From the NCBI GenBank assembly GCA_016707525.1, contig JADJHP010000012.1, positions 62,001-126,000 of the forward strand: a stretch of DNA of 64,000 nucleotides. Reading direction: 5' to 3'. The stretch comes from Ignavibacteriota bacterium. GTDB lineage: Bacteria > Bacteroidota > Ignavibacteria > UBA10030 > UBA6906. The notes beneath the pieces are model-generated. The model saw only the letters and a program-made list of their open reading frames with translations. It searched no databases and had not been told where the DNA came from. Below are positions 8,399 through 17,940 of the stretch, one piece after another. Position 1 is the stretch's first letter; every line of letters begins with the position of its first letter. Position numbers and translations under genes: made by a program.

Positions 8399-11300
8399 TT
8401 ACCGCATCAGGATCATCGTGCGCGTTTGCACGAACCCTCCCGCCGAGAGGCGGTAGAAGTAGATGCCCGTTGCAAGGCCGGCCGCTTCGAACCGGACCTC
8501 GTGATCCCCGGGTTCCTTCATCTCGTCCACGAGCGTCGCCACGTGCCGGCCGAGAAGATCGAACACCTGCAGTCGCGTCAGGATGGCTGTTCGTGTCCGC
8601 GCCCCCCCTCCACCTCCTACGGTGTACCTGATCACCGTCGAGGGGTTGAACGGGTTCGGATAGTTCTGGGCAAGGGCGAATGCCAGGGGAATGTCTCCAG
8701 TCTCTTCAACACCCGTTGGGTCTCCACCGTTCCAGGCACCAACGACGAATGCCGGCGAGACCGTCATGTCCGACGCATGACCCTGCTCGTCGACGACGCG
8801 GATCCGGAGATCGACCGCGGAAGAGTCCTTGCCCGTGCATCCGGCGAGAGAGGAAGTGAAGATCGTGCCGACGCCGGAGCCGCTTACACCGTTCGCTGAC
8901 ACCGTCAGGGGGATCCACGGTCCACTCCGGATGTTCCGGTAGAACACGCGCGTGGAGTCGATGACCGGGAGCGTTCCGGGCATGGGAAGCCGCGAGGAGA
9001 ATCGCAACGACGGAGCACTTTCGTGTCCGGTACTGTCGGTCGGGAGACCATCCCCGCCGAGAACGGCGAACGAGGTGATGAACGGGGGGTCGGGCATCGC
9101 GTGTGCGAGGTTCACGGAGTTGGTCAACGTGACCGCGCCGCGGAAGCCGCGCACGAAATAATTGTCGGACGTCAGGACGAGGTGATGCCATGCGGCGGGC
9201 AGCGCGATCGGTTCCCGGGGGGCGATGATCGTGCCCGCGTGAACGGGCTGCCAACCGGCGTTGTACACGACGTAGGTGCCGCGCCTCGCATCGTGATACC
9301 GGTCCTCAAGAAGGCTGCCGCGGAAGTTCGGGCCGAATTGGATGGACGTCCCCGAGAGGTTGTTGTACGACAGGCTCAGGATATGCAGGGGCGCCCTTCC
9401 GAAGTGCATCGTCCCGCCGTTCGGGAAGGCGCTGATCACCGGCGAGCGTTGCGAGGGGAGTGATGCGAGGATGCTGTCATTGCTCACCGTGAGATAGCGC
9501 GTCGAGTAGTCGAGGACATCCGTCGAGAGATCGCTGGCATTGATGTGGAACGCGAGAGAGGTATAGTGCGCCGGATCCTGATGCCCCATCATGGAAAGAT
9601 GCAGCCGCACTTCTTCACCCTGCGTCTGTATCGTATCGTAGTCGATCTGTACGGGGTTGAAGAATTCCTGTCCACCCATGGTCTCGATGGCGATGACATC
9701 CGCATAGAACTTTGCCATCGACGTCCCGGGTGGGAGCGTGAACGAAAGGAGTTGCTTCACATAGCCTGATCCCGATGGTGTGCGGATGCTGCTTGCCCCG
9801 ATCCCGCGGAACGCCGCATACTGCGGAAGGACCACGCGCCCACCATCGCGCCAGTCGAAATGGCTCTCCACGGGAAGGAACGCGACCCGGGCGGAGGCGG
9901 GACTTATGGGGAGTGATGCCGATCCGGTCGGAAAACGTCCGTACAGAGCGTAGCCCGACGGGAGCGAAGCCACCAGCGTCCTCTGGGTGTGTTCTGTGGG
10001 GGGGAACGGTGCGCCTGTATCGTCCGTCCCCTGGAGTTGGACGGTATGGACCGCCTCCGCGGGATCGAAATGGAACGCAGCGCTGCCGGTGAACGGGAGT
10101 TGTTCGCGTACGATCAGTGCTCCCGTTCCGGGGAACGACACCAGGAAATCGTACGCGCCCGCCGTTGCGCCTGCGACCTGCACATGGAGCTTATCGATCC
10201 AGCGGACCTTGGGCCCGAGCTTCGGTGCGACGGGTAGGATGACGGAATTCTCTCCGGCACCGATGAACGAAGGACCCGGTGCAGCAAAGGAGAGGAGCAT
10301 CTGAGACGTCCGGGCGAACGCCCACGGGATCCCGATGGTGTCTTTCGTTCCATTCAGGAAGACCAGTCCGTCGCGGATCCTGATGTCTTCGTCGACGAGG
10401 GGAACAATGGCATTGTTCACGCTCAGCGTGATGACCACCTGCCGGGCGTCGTTGGGCATGAGCGTGAATGCTGAAGGCGATGCAGTCAATCCGACGCCGC
10501 TGCCCGAACCCGCCGCGCTCCAGGAATACTCCTGCGCCGTGGCGGCACGGTTCTCGATCAACAGGGTATCGGTCGTGGTCCAGGTCGTTGCCGATGCATC
10601 GTCCAGGCCGAAACTGAGGTGGCCGGGGAACGCGCGCGTGGTGAGCCCGAGCGCGCGCAATGCGTCGACTCGGCCGGCACCCTGCTGAAGGACGGACAGT
10701 CCCAGGTCGCGTGCGGAGTTCATCAGGATCGCCTTGATCGCGGCGGGAGTAAGGGTCTTGTCCCTGGACCGGAGCAACGCAGCAATGCCTGCCGCCATGG
10801 GTGAGGCCATGGAGGTCCCCGACTTGAGTGCGTATCCTCCGCCTGGAGCGAGGGACCAGATCATGTCGCCCGGTGCGGAGACATCCGGCTTGATCGCGAA
10901 CGTTCCTCCGGCCGGGCCTTTGGAGGAATACTCCGCGCGACGGTCCAGAGAGTCCACGGCTGCCACGGTGATCGCCAGCCGGGCTGTGCCCGGACTGCCA
11001 ACGGATTCCATGGCAGTATAATAGTAGTTGTCTTCCTTTCCCTGGTACGGGGTATAACGTCCGGCGTTGCCGGCGGAGATGCAGAACGTGATGCCCAGGC
11101 GAGTGGCGTTATCCACCGCGGTCGACAGCGCATCGTCGGGGTCACCGTAGTCCGAGCCCAGGCTCATATTCACCACATCGGGGCGATCGGATGGATCGCC
11201 GTTCTGATCGGGATCGGCAAGCCGTTCGATCGCTGCAAGGATGTCCGCCTCACGACCGCGGCCGCGGTCGTTGAGGACCTTGTAGGCAAGGAGACGGGAG

Positions 11301-11968
11301 AGGGGGGCAACGCCCTGGAGGTCTCCGGCATTCGCGGCAATGATCCCCGCGACATGCGTACCATGCCCGTTGTCGTCCATGGGATCGGGATCATGGTTCA
11401 CGAAGTCGTAGCCGCCCGTCACGGTGAACCCCGGTCCGATCCCGCCGCCGAGCGCGGGATGGAGATAGTCGATGCCGCTATCGATGATCGCCACGAGCAC
11501 GCCACTGCCCTTCACGGCATAGGCTGACCACGCTTCACGTGCATGGATCTGCCGGAGGCTCTTTTCGAGATGAGCTTCGTATGACTTTGCGCGATGGATC
11601 TTTTTGACATACGGGAGGCGTTCAACGATCCGGATGTCGTTTTCGCGAAGGGCCAATGCTGCGCCGTAGAAGACCTTATGATAGAAACGGTCTGGCGACA
11701 GGTCGAAGGCAGTGATCCCCTGGCGGTTGAGGTCTGCCGGGAACTCCGCACGACGGTCGAGGTACCGTGGAGCAGAAGCAGCGGCGGACGAATGGCTCGA
11801 GAGGATGAACTGAGGCTCCTCTGTGAATTCCACGATCACATCGATCAGGGAATCCCGGGCCACGGGCATAAGGGATGGGGTGGGGGTGGGATGCGCCGCC
11901 GGATCCTGCGCATGTCCATGAGGCAAGGAAACACGGCGAAAGAGCAGGGGCACAAGTGCCATCATCAT
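8399..11968 (-). CDS. T9SS-exported subtilisin-like (S8) serine protease
   Basis: 1189 residues. An inhibitor_I9-like propeptide is visible around residues 85-140, then the S8 catalytic domain with all key residues: Asp163 (IIDSGIDYLHP), His202 (NGHGTHVAG), oxyanion Asn301 (ISAGNAG) and Ser386 (SGTSMASPMAAG). About 650 residues of beta-rich, Fn3-like sequence follow, then a T9SS type A domain (NYPNPFNPSTVIRYT ... VFDLLGRHVATLV ... MILMR). The start is uncertain: from 11968 the leader MMMALVPLLFRRVSLPHGHA is a poor signal peptide, so a small indel or alternative start is possible. Likely a secreted protease for protein feeding. Confidence 0.9.
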   Translation of the reverse strand: MMMALVPLLFRRVSLPHGHAQDPAAHPTPTPSLMPVARDSLIDVIVEFTEEPQFILSSHSSAAASAPRYLDRRAEFPADLNRQGITAFDLSPDRFYHKVFYGAALALRENDIRIVERLPYVKKIHRAKSYEAHLEKSLRQIHAREAWSAYAVKGSGVLVAIIDSGIDYLHPALGGGIGPGFTVTGGYDFVNHDPDPMDDNGHGTHVAGIIAANAGDLQGVAPLSRLLAYKVLNDRGRGREADILAAIERLADPDQNGDPSDRPDVVNMSLGSDYGDPDDALSTAVDNATRLGITFCISAGNAGRYTPYQGKEDNYYYTAMESVGSPGTARLAITVAAVDSLDRRAEYSSKGPAGGTFAIKPDVSAPGDMIWSLAPGGGYALKSGTSMASPMAAGIAALLRSRDKTLTPAAIKAILMNSARDLGLSVLQQGAGRVDALRALGLTTRAFPGHLSFGLDDASATTWTTTDTLLIENRAATAQEYSWSAAGSGSGVGLTASPSAFTLMPNDARQVVITLSVNNAIVPLVDEDIRIRDGLVFLNGTKDTIGIPWAFARTSQMLLSFAAPGPSFIGAGENSVILPVAPKLGPKVRWIDKLHVQVAGATAGAYDFLVSFPGTGALIVREQLPFTGSAAFHFDPAEAVHTVQLQGTDDTGAPFPPTEHTQRTLVASLPSGYALYGRFPTGSASLPISPASARVAFLPVESHFDWRDGGRVVLPQYAAFRGIGASSIRTPSGSGYVKQLLSFTLPPGTSMAKFYADVIAIETMGGQEFFNPVQIDYDTIQTQGEEVRLHLSMMGHQDPAHYTSLAFHINASDLSTDVLDYSTRYLTVSNDSILASLPSQRSPVISAFPNGGTMHFGRAPLHILSLSYNNLSGTSIQFGPNFRGSLLEDRYHDARRGTYVVYNAGWQPVHAGTIIAPREPIALPAAWHHLVLTSDNYFVRGFRGAVTLTNSVNLAHAMPDPPFITSFAVLGGDGLPTDSTGHESAPSLRFSSRLPMPGTLPVIDSTRVFYRNIRSGPWIPLTVSANGVSGSGVGTIFTSSLAGCTGKDSSAVDLRIRVVDEQGHASDMTVSPAFVVGAWNGGDPTGVEETGDIPLAFALAQNYPNPFNPSTVIRYTVGGGGGARTRTAILTRLQVFDLLGRHVATLVDEMKEPGDHEVRFEAAGLATGIYFYRLSAGGFVQTRTMILMR

Positions 11969-12412
11969 GCATGGCAGGGGTTGCGCATGAGAGCGTGACC
12001 GACATCACAAGTGAGAGAACGGGGAAGCAGAGCGGTGCGCATCGTTGCTCCTGACCGATGGACGACGTCGGGGTAAAGCGGTGCTGGCTCGGTGTCAATG
12101 AGGTTGTAAGTGGTTCCAGACCCTGCCGACTCCGGACCATGTCCCCATCCCCGTCCGGGGAATTCAAAGTACAAGACCCCGTGTTCTCCCTGTCCTCGCG
12201 CGGGATTCCCGCGAGCAACGCTCGCAGATGTAGCGATCAGGAATGCCCTTCGTGAGATCGATCCTCTCTCCCATGTGCGCGGAAGCCTGCATGGTGGGAC
12301 GCGGCTGCGTGAAGTGATAAGGGCGTCTATGGAACTTTCCCAAAATTCCCGCTACAGTATCACCTGCATGCGCACGGTCGCGGCATAGAACAGGAAGAAC
12401 GGTCCTTGGGAG
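11969..12412. other. Intergenic region, about 440 bp, no gene recognised
   Basis: This stretch separates the divergent subtilisin and beta-lactamase genes and should contain both promoters. Short open frames are present on both strands but none resembles a protein. No convincing promoter pair or strong inverted repeat was found. Confidence 0.5.
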
Positions 12413-13301
12413 ATGCATCGCCTCAAGTTCCATCGTTGTGATCGTTCTGTGTGCCGCCCTCACCGGGTCGGCGCAGACGTCCTCATTGCGTGCCACCCTC
12501 GACAGCATCGCCGGGGGCATTCAAGCGAAGACTGGTGTTGCGGTGTATGGTATCGAATCTCCGGACACACTGACCGTGGGGGGCAGCGGGCGGTATCCCA
12601 TGCAAAGCGTGTACAAGTTCCCGCTCGCGGTTGCGGTCCTGCATGCCGTTGATCAGGGGAAGCTCTCGCTCAGCCAGAAGGTCCATATCCGGAAGAAGGA
12701 TCTGTTGCCGAACACCTGGAGCCCGCTCCGCGAGAAGTATCCGGGTGGGAATGTGGATGTGACACTGGACGAGATCATCCGCTCCACGGTTGCGCAGAGT
12801 GACAACAACGGCTGTGACCTGCTCTTCCGTATGATGGGTGGGCCGGCAGAAGTGAACCGGTACATACATTCGCTGGGCGTCACGGACATCGCGATCGTGA
12901 ACACGGAAGCGGAGATGCACCGCGACGACAGGGCGCAGTACCGCAACTGGTGTGCACCGGGAGCGATGGCGTTGTTGTTGAAGAAGTTCTATCGCGGGGA
13001 AGTTCTGGCACCTTCGACCAGCGCCTTTCTGCGCGAGGTCATGGAAGGAACGACCACCGGTCCGCGCCGCATCAAGGGGTTGTTGCCGGAGGGGACCGTT
13101 GTCGCCCACAAAACCGGCTCATCGGGTGTGTACGGGGACATCGTTCCGGCGACGAATGATGTAGGGGTGATCACGCTTCCTGACGGACGTCATCTGGCAT
13201 TGGTCGTGTTCGTCACGGATGCGCATGAGCCGGAAGGGATGTGCGAAGGGTTCATTGCCCGCGTGGCACGCGCCGTGTGGGATGCGCATGTGCGGCCGTA
13301 G
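12413..13301 (+). CDS. bla: Class A beta-lactamase, subclass A2-like (frameshift in signal peptide)
   Basis: The mature enzyme reads cleanly from 12438 with SxxK (QSVYK), SDN (AQSDNN) and KTG (AHKTGSSG) motifs. The omega loop reads EAEMHRDDRAQYRNW, close to the PER/VEB/CfxA pattern of Bacteroidota enzymes, where a Glu-x-x-x-His arrangement replaces Glu-x-x-x-Asn. Starting at the in-frame GTG 12438 leaves an implausibly short leader. An ATG at 12413 plus removal of one C near 12430-12431 gives MHRLKF followed by IVVIVLCAALTGSAQ, a proper signal peptide, and a 295-residue protein of normal length. The periplasmic enzyme hydrolyses beta-lactams; spectrum cannot be predicted here. Confidence 0.88.
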
Positions 13302-13316
13302 ATCGGCATCCGCCCA

Positions 13317-13345
13317 TTGATTTTCTTTTCGTTGCGGAGTACATT
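13317..13345 (+). promoter_or_regulatory. Predicted promoter of the lacI-DUF1080-oxidoreductase operon
   Basis: TTGATT (13317-13322), a 17-bp spacer and TACATT (13340-13345) lie about 95 bp before the preferred lacI start, just after the beta-lactamase stop at 13301. Both boxes are near-consensus for sigma70. Confidence 0.45.
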
Positions 13346-13440
13346 GAACCGTAGATGCGCAATGCTCCGCCCAAGAGGTCCCGTTGCACTATCCCCACCG
13401 GACAGATCGTGGCACTGGCCCGGTACAGCTGAGGCCCCCG

Positions 13441-14484
13441 TTGAAACGCGTTACCATCCATGATGTTGCCAGGCTTGCCGGCGTGTCGCTCGGGACAGTC
13501 TCGGCGGTCATCAACGAGAAGAACACGGTCAAGCCAGATACACGCCGCACGGTCCTCCATGCGGTCAAGCAGCTGAATTACCGCCCCTGGGGAGGGGCCC
13601 GCGATGCGGCCGGCCGGGCCCAGAGGCTCTGGACGATCAGTCTCATCGTCCGCGAATTGGATAACCCCTTCTATACCGCGATCGCCCTCGGTGCCATGTC
13701 GTATGCCGCCACAAAGGGGTGCATCGTCATCATCGCCAGCTCGGAAGGCGATCACACCGTGGAAGAACGGATCACGGAATCCTTCCTCCGCAAGCACATC
13801 AAGGGCGCCATCATCGCGCCCGTGCTCGAAGGCGACGCCGAGATCGAACACCTCTTCCGGCTTCGCCGGCTCAACTTCCCTTTCGTTCTTCTCGAGCAGG
13901 TGAAGGGTATCCAGTCGAACGTCGTCTCCATCGACAATATCAAGGCGATGAGGAATGCGGTCCAGTATCTCCTCGATCTCGGACACCGGCACGTCGTTCA
14001 TTTCGCCGGGCCGATGCACGCATCGCACACCTTTGAACGCATCCAGGGATTCCACCGTGCGTTCACGGAAAGCCGTCTCGCTTCCCGCGAAGACCTGATC
14101 GTGTATGCCGGCGCGCATGTGCAGGATGGCTATGATACGTGCAAACGCTATTGTGCCGGGCGCGGACATGATGCATACCCGACGGCCATCGTCTGTTACA
14201 ATGATCTCGTCGCATTCGGTGTCATGGCTGCGCTCACTGAGCTGCACATCCGGGTGCCCGAAGAGATCTCGATCGTCGGAAACGACGATATCACCTTCTC
14301 CAGCCGTGCCCCGGTGAAGCTGACCACCGTCCGCGCCCCGCTTTTCGATCTCGGGAGCCGGGCCGCGGAGATCCTGATACGCAACATCGAATCGCAGGCC
14401 CCGCTCCCGATCGAGAACATCCTCCTCGATGCGGATCTGATCGTCCGGGAGTCCGCCGGGCCACCCCGCGACCACACTCTGTAA
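13441..14484 (+). CDS. LacI/GalR-family transcriptional regulator
   Basis: 347 residues from a TTG at 13441, chosen because the LacI HTH normally begins within a few residues of the start: KRVTIHDVARLAGVSLGTVSAVINEKNTVKPDTR. An in-frame TTG at 13384 would add 19 residues that do not look like protein. The rest is the periplasmic-binding-like effector domain with PTAIVCYNDLVAFGVM and VSIVGNDDI-like segments (EISIVGNDDITFSS). It lies 10 bp before the DUF1080 gene, so it very likely controls the sugar genes that follow in response to a sugar ligand. Confidence 0.88.
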   Translation: MKRVTIHDVARLAGVSLGTVSAVINEKNTVKPDTRRTVLHAVKQLNYRPWGGARDAAGRAQRLWTISLIVRELDNPFYTAIALGAMSYAATKGCIVIIASSEGDHTVEERITESFLRKHIKGAIIAPVLEGDAEIEHLFRLRRLNFPFVLLEQVKGIQSNVVSIDNIKAMRNAVQYLLDLGHRHVVHFAGPMHASHTFERIQGFHRAFTESRLASREDLIVYAGAHVQDGYDTCKRYCAGRGHDAYPTAIVCYNDLVAFGVMAALTELHIRVPEEISIVGNDDITFSSRAPVKLTTVRAPLFDLGSRAAEILIRNIESQAPLPIENILLDADLIVRESAGPPRDHTL

Positions 14485-14494
14485 GGAACCTGTC

Positions 14495-15850
14495 ATGCGT
14501 CATGCCCTCACCACGATCGCAATGCTCCTGGCGTGTGCGGCTGCTGCTCACGCCGCTTCCTGGCAACCGCTCTTCAACGGCCGCGACCTGGCTGGCTGGA
14601 GTCAACGGAACGGCCAGGCCACATACACCGTCCGGGATGGTGCTCTTGTCGGAACGACCGTCGTCGGGTCGCCCAACAGTTTCCTGTGCACCACGGACTC
14701 CTACGGCGACTTCATTTTCGAGTGCGAGTTCATGGCGGACTGGGGACTGAACTCAGGTGTGCAGATCCGCAGTGAACGATCGCCCGGCGTGCGCGGGGGA
14801 CGCGTGTACGGGTACCAGGTGGAGATCGATCCCTCCGACCGTGCCTGGACCGGCGGCATCTATGACGAGTCGCGCCGTGGTTGGTTGCATACGCTCGAGG
14901 CGCAGCCGGGATCGAAGCAAGCCTACCACAAGGACGGATGGAACCTCCTGCGTGTCGAAGCCCGTGGTACGTCGATCCGCACGTGGGTGAATGGTGTCCC
15001 ATGCGCTGATATCCTGGACAATACCACGCTACGCGGCTTCATCGGATTGCAGGTCCATGGGGTCGGCAACGACTCGACCAAGGCAGGGATGTGTGTGCGT
15101 TGGAGGGACCTGCGCATCATGACCACCGGCCTCGATGGAGAGTGGACGAAGAATGCCGGCGGCATTGCGCAATACAATTATGTGCCGAACACGATCAGCG
15201 ACCGGGAGCGTGCCGATGGCTGGAGCCTCCTCTGGGATGGCGCAACGACAAAGGGCTGGAGGGGTGCGAAGGTGGCAGCATTTCCGACGAAGGGCTGGGA
15301 CATCATCGATGGTACACTCTCGGTATCGGAGGCCGGCGGTTTTGAGTCGCGCATGGGAGGCGACATCGTGACGGAGGCAGAGTATACGAACTTCATGCTC
15401 ATCGTTGATTTCCGTATCGCGGCCGGTGCGAACAGCGGGATCAAGTATTTCGTCGACCCCGGGTTGAACAAAGGCGAAGGTTCGGCCATCGGGTGTGAAT
15501 ATCAGATCCTGGACGATGCGGTCCACGAGGACGCGAAGAAAGGCATGAATGGGAACCGGAAGCTTGCAGGGCTCTACGACCTGATCCCGCCGCAGAATGT
15601 ACGGTTCAACGGGATCGATGAGTGGAATCGCGCAACGGTGATCGTGAACGGACGTCATGTCGAACACTGGCTCAACGGCTTCAAGACCGTGGAGTATGAG
15701 CGCGCAACCCAGATGTGGCGCGCACTGGTCGATCACAGCAAATACGTCGTGTGGCCATCGTTCGGCGAGGCGTCCCGCGGTCATATCCTGTTGCAGGACC
15801 ACGGCAACCGTGTCTCATTCCGCAGCATCAAGATCCACCCGCTGCCCTGA
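14495..15850 (+). CDS. Secreted DUF1080 protein with two 3-keto-disaccharide hydrolase domains
   Basis: 451 residues with signal peptide MRHALTTIAMLLACAAAAHA. Two DUF1080 (PF06439, LamG-like jelly roll) domains are visible: about 23-215 (WQPLFNGRDLAGWSQRNG ... NSGVQIRSE ... YGYQVEID) and about 240-450 (WSLLWDGATTKGWRGAK ... NSGIKYFVDPG ... GCEYQILDD). Members act on 3-keto glycosides produced by Gfo/Idh/MocA-type dehydrogenases. The start has AAGGAA 6 bp upstream. The gene follows lacI by 10 bp and precedes a Tat-exported Gfo/Idh/MocA enzyme, so all three probably form one periplasmic sugar-degradation unit. Confidence 0.87.
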   Translation: MRHALTTIAMLLACAAAAHAASWQPLFNGRDLAGWSQRNGQATYTVRDGALVGTTVVGSPNSFLCTTDSYGDFIFECEFMADWGLNSGVQIRSERSPGVRGGRVYGYQVEIDPSDRAWTGGIYDESRRGWLHTLEAQPGSKQAYHKDGWNLLRVEARGTSIRTWVNGVPCADILDNTTLRGFIGLQVHGVGNDSTKAGMCVRWRDLRIMTTGLDGEWTKNAGGIAQYNYVPNTISDRERADGWSLLWDGATTKGWRGAKVAAFPTKGWDIIDGTLSVSEAGGFESRMGGDIVTEAEYTNFMLIVDFRIAAGANSGIKYFVDPGLNKGEGSAIGCEYQILDDAVHEDAKKGMNGNRKLAGLYDLIPPQNVRFNGIDEWNRATVIVNGRHVEHWLNGFKTVEYERATQMWRALVDHSKYVVWPSFGEASRGHILLQDHGNRVSFRSIKIHPLP

Positions 15851-15941
15851 GGGGCCATTGCCGGGAGCGAAGGCTGTGCAAGGTGCACGCCGCTGTAGAG
15901 GATGGTGCGTGATCAGTTCATCCAACGCAACAGAGGGATCC

Positions 15942-17303
15942 ATGAAGAATTCGCGTAGAGAGTTTCTGAAGGGTGCCGGCGCAGCGGTGACCGGTGTCAT
16001 GCTGGGCGGGGCGGGATCCACCGCGTCGAGTTATGCGCGGATCATCGGGGCGAATGACCGCCTGATGGTGGGCGTGGTGGGGTTCTCCGACCGCGCAAAG
16101 GATGCGCTGTTGCCGGCGTTCTGGAAACACGCCGATGAGCTGGGATTCGAGATCGTAGGCGTATCAGACATCTGGAACCGGCGACGCGCTGAAGGGCTCG
16201 CGTTCGTGAAAGAACGGACCGGGAAGGCTGTCCGGGCCTACAGGAACAACGACGAACTCTACGCCGACAGGGACGTGGACGCCGTGATCATCTCCACGGC
16301 CGATTTCCAGCACGCACGGCATGCCGTTGAAGCGGCACAGAACCGGAAGCATGCGTATGTCGAGAAGCCGTTCGCGGAGACCATGAGCGACAATCGGCTG
16401 GCGCTGGAGGAAGTGCGGAAGTCCGGTATCGTCCTCCAGATCGGTTCGCAGCGGAGAAGTGGGCCGAACTATCAGAAGGCGGCGGAGTATATTGCCTCAG
16501 GGAAATTCGGCCCCATCACCATGGTGGAAATGTCCTGGAACATCAATCAGCCGGGACGCTGGCGCCGGCCTGGCCTTGTCGCCGATATACAAGAGAGCGA
16601 TACGGATTGGAAGCGCTATCTCATCGGCAGGCCGCACGAGTCCTGGGATCCGCGCAAATATGTGGAGTATCGCCTGTTCTGGCCGTACTCCTCGGGCATT
16701 CCCGGGCAGTGGATGTGCCATCAGATCGATACGGTGCACTGGTTCTCCGGGTACAAATTCCCGCGGACCGTCACGGCGAACGGCGGCATTTATATGTGGG
16801 ATGATGGCCGGAAGAATTTCGATACGATGACGGCGGTGTTCGATTTCGGGCCGGTGGAGGAGCCGCACAAGAAGGGCTTTCAGGTCGTGTACTCGTCGCG
16901 TATGCACAACAGTGCCGGCGGTATCAAGGAGATCTATTACTCCAACGGCGGGGAACTGAATTTGGATACCAACCGGGTGACATCGAACGGGGGACTGCAG
17001 GAGCGTGAAGCTTCGGCGATGGGCTTGAAACCAAACCTGTTGCCGGAGACGGAGCTCACCGATGCATCGGTCCGTGCCCAGACAGCTGCGGCGACGGGGG
17101 TGGATCTGATGACGAGCCTGCACATGCGAAACTGGCTCGAATGCATGCGTAGCGGGCAGACGCCGAACGCACCGGTCGAAGCCGGATATTATCATTCCGT
17201 GTCGACCATCATGACGACCGCGGCCCTGCACACTGGCAAGGCGGTGACGTTCGATGCGAAGGCACAGGAAGTACTGGCCGGGGGTGAGGTCTTCGAATTC
17301 TGA
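15942..17303 (+). CDS. Tat-exported Gfo/Idh/MocA-family oxidoreductase
   Basis: 453 residues from the ATG at 15942 (GAGGGATCC upstream); the frame is open further upstream but lies inside the DUF1080 gene region. Twin-arginine signal NSRREFLKGAGAAVTG, then a Rossmann domain (VGVVGFSDRAKDALLPAF), the DAVIISTADFQHARHAVEAA segment, EKPFAETMSDN with the family's catalytic Lys, and a C-terminal GFO_IDH_MocA domain. Such enzymes oxidise sugars at C3 or related positions with bound NAD(P). Position after DUF1080 supports a role in making or processing 3-keto glycosides in the periplasm. The 91-bp gap to DUF1080 holds no gene. Confidence 0.88.
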   Translation: MKNSRREFLKGAGAAVTGVMLGGAGSTASSYARIIGANDRLMVGVVGFSDRAKDALLPAFWKHADELGFEIVGVSDIWNRRRAEGLAFVKERTGKAVRAYRNNDELYADRDVDAVIISTADFQHARHAVEAAQNRKHAYVEKPFAETMSDNRLALEEVRKSGIVLQIGSQRRSGPNYQKAAEYIASGKFGPITMVEMSWNINQPGRWRRPGLVADIQESDTDWKRYLIGRPHESWDPRKYVEYRLFWPYSSGIPGQWMCHQIDTVHWFSGYKFPRTVTANGGIYMWDDGRKNFDTMTAVFDFGPVEEPHKKGFQVVYSSRMHNSAGGIKEIYYSNGGELNLDTNRVTSNGGLQEREASAMGLKPNLLPETELTDASVRAQTAAATGVDLMTSLHMRNWLECMRSGQTPNAPVEAGYYHSVSTIMTTAALHTGKAVTFDAKAQEVLAGGEVFEF

Positions 17304-17334
17304 ATTAAGAACTAAGAATTCTTAATTCTTAATT
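17303..17334. repeat. AT-rich 32-bp near-perfect palindrome
   Basis: Centred on GAATTC (17316-17321), the arms AATTAAGAACTAA and its near-complement TTAATTCTTAATT pair with one mismatch. It begins at the stop codon of the oxidoreductase gene and ends 16 bp before the GNAT start. It is strikingly AT-rich in a GC-rich region and could act as a transcript-end hairpin or be a small repeat family member. Confidence 0.55.
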
Positions 17335-17350
17335 GAAAGAGGCTTTTCGT

Positions 17351-17815
17351 ATGATCAGGATAGCACGAACCAATTCTGACAGCCCGGAGTTTCTCCGCCT
17401 GGTGGAACTGCTGGATGAACATCTGGCACGGGTCGATGGGGAAGAACATCCGTACTACGCGCAATTGAATGCCACGGATGTCCCCCGGAACGTCGTCCTG
17501 GCGTATACGAACGGCGGAGCCGTGGGGTGTGGCGCGATCCGGCCGTTCCCGCAGGACATGATGGAGGTCAAGCGCATGTTCGTTCTCCCGGCGTGGCGCA
17601 GAAAGGGGATCGCCGGACTGATCCTGGCGGAGCTCGAGGACTGGGCGCGGCAGCTCGGGGCCAGCGCTTGCGTCCTGGAAACAGGAAGAAAACAATCCGA
17701 GGCCGTTGCTCTGTATGCCGGTCAGGGCTATCATCAGATCGCCAACTATGGTCCGTTCATCGGTTTAGGGAACAGTATCTGCTTTCAGAAGACCCTCCAC
17801 CAAGTACAAGAGTAG
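17351..17815 (+). CDS. GNAT-family N-acetyltransferase
   Basis: 154 residues from the ATG at 17351, with GAAAGAGG about 10 bp upstream. It has the GNAT core: central strand EVKRMFVLPAWRRKGIAGLILAELEDWA containing the acetyl-CoA-binding R-R-K-G-I-A loop, then CVLETGRKQSEAVALYAGQGYH and YGPFIGLGNSICFQKTL at the end, typical of small YjcF/PhnO-like acyltransferases. Substrate unknown. It may be read through from the sugar operon, but the AT-rich palindrome in between could separate them. Confidence 0.82.
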   Translation: MIRIARTNSDSPEFLRLVELLDEHLARVDGEEHPYYAQLNATDVPRNVVLAYTNGGAVGCGAIRPFPQDMMEVKRMFVLPAWRRKGIAGLILAELEDWARQLGASACVLETGRKQSEAVALYAGQGYHQIANYGPFIGLGNSICFQKTLHQVQE

Positions 17816-17852
17816 CAGCGTCGGTCACTCTCCTGCGTGATGGCTTGCCGCT

Positions 17853-17898
17853 GATCCCACGATGATCGTCCAGGATCATGGGGAAGTGTCGTGGGATC
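17853..17898. terminator. Inverted repeat between convergent genes
   Basis: GATCCCACGA (17853-17862) and TCGTGGGATC (17889-17898) are perfectly complementary 10-mers, with an inner ATGATC/GATCAT pair in the loop. It lies between the GNAT stop (17815) and the convergent NmrA-like stop (17941), where a bidirectional terminator is expected. No T-run. Confidence 0.45.
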
Positions 17899-17940
17899 TC
17901 CGGATGGATGCCTGAGGCCCTGCGGGAAAGATGCTCCGGA

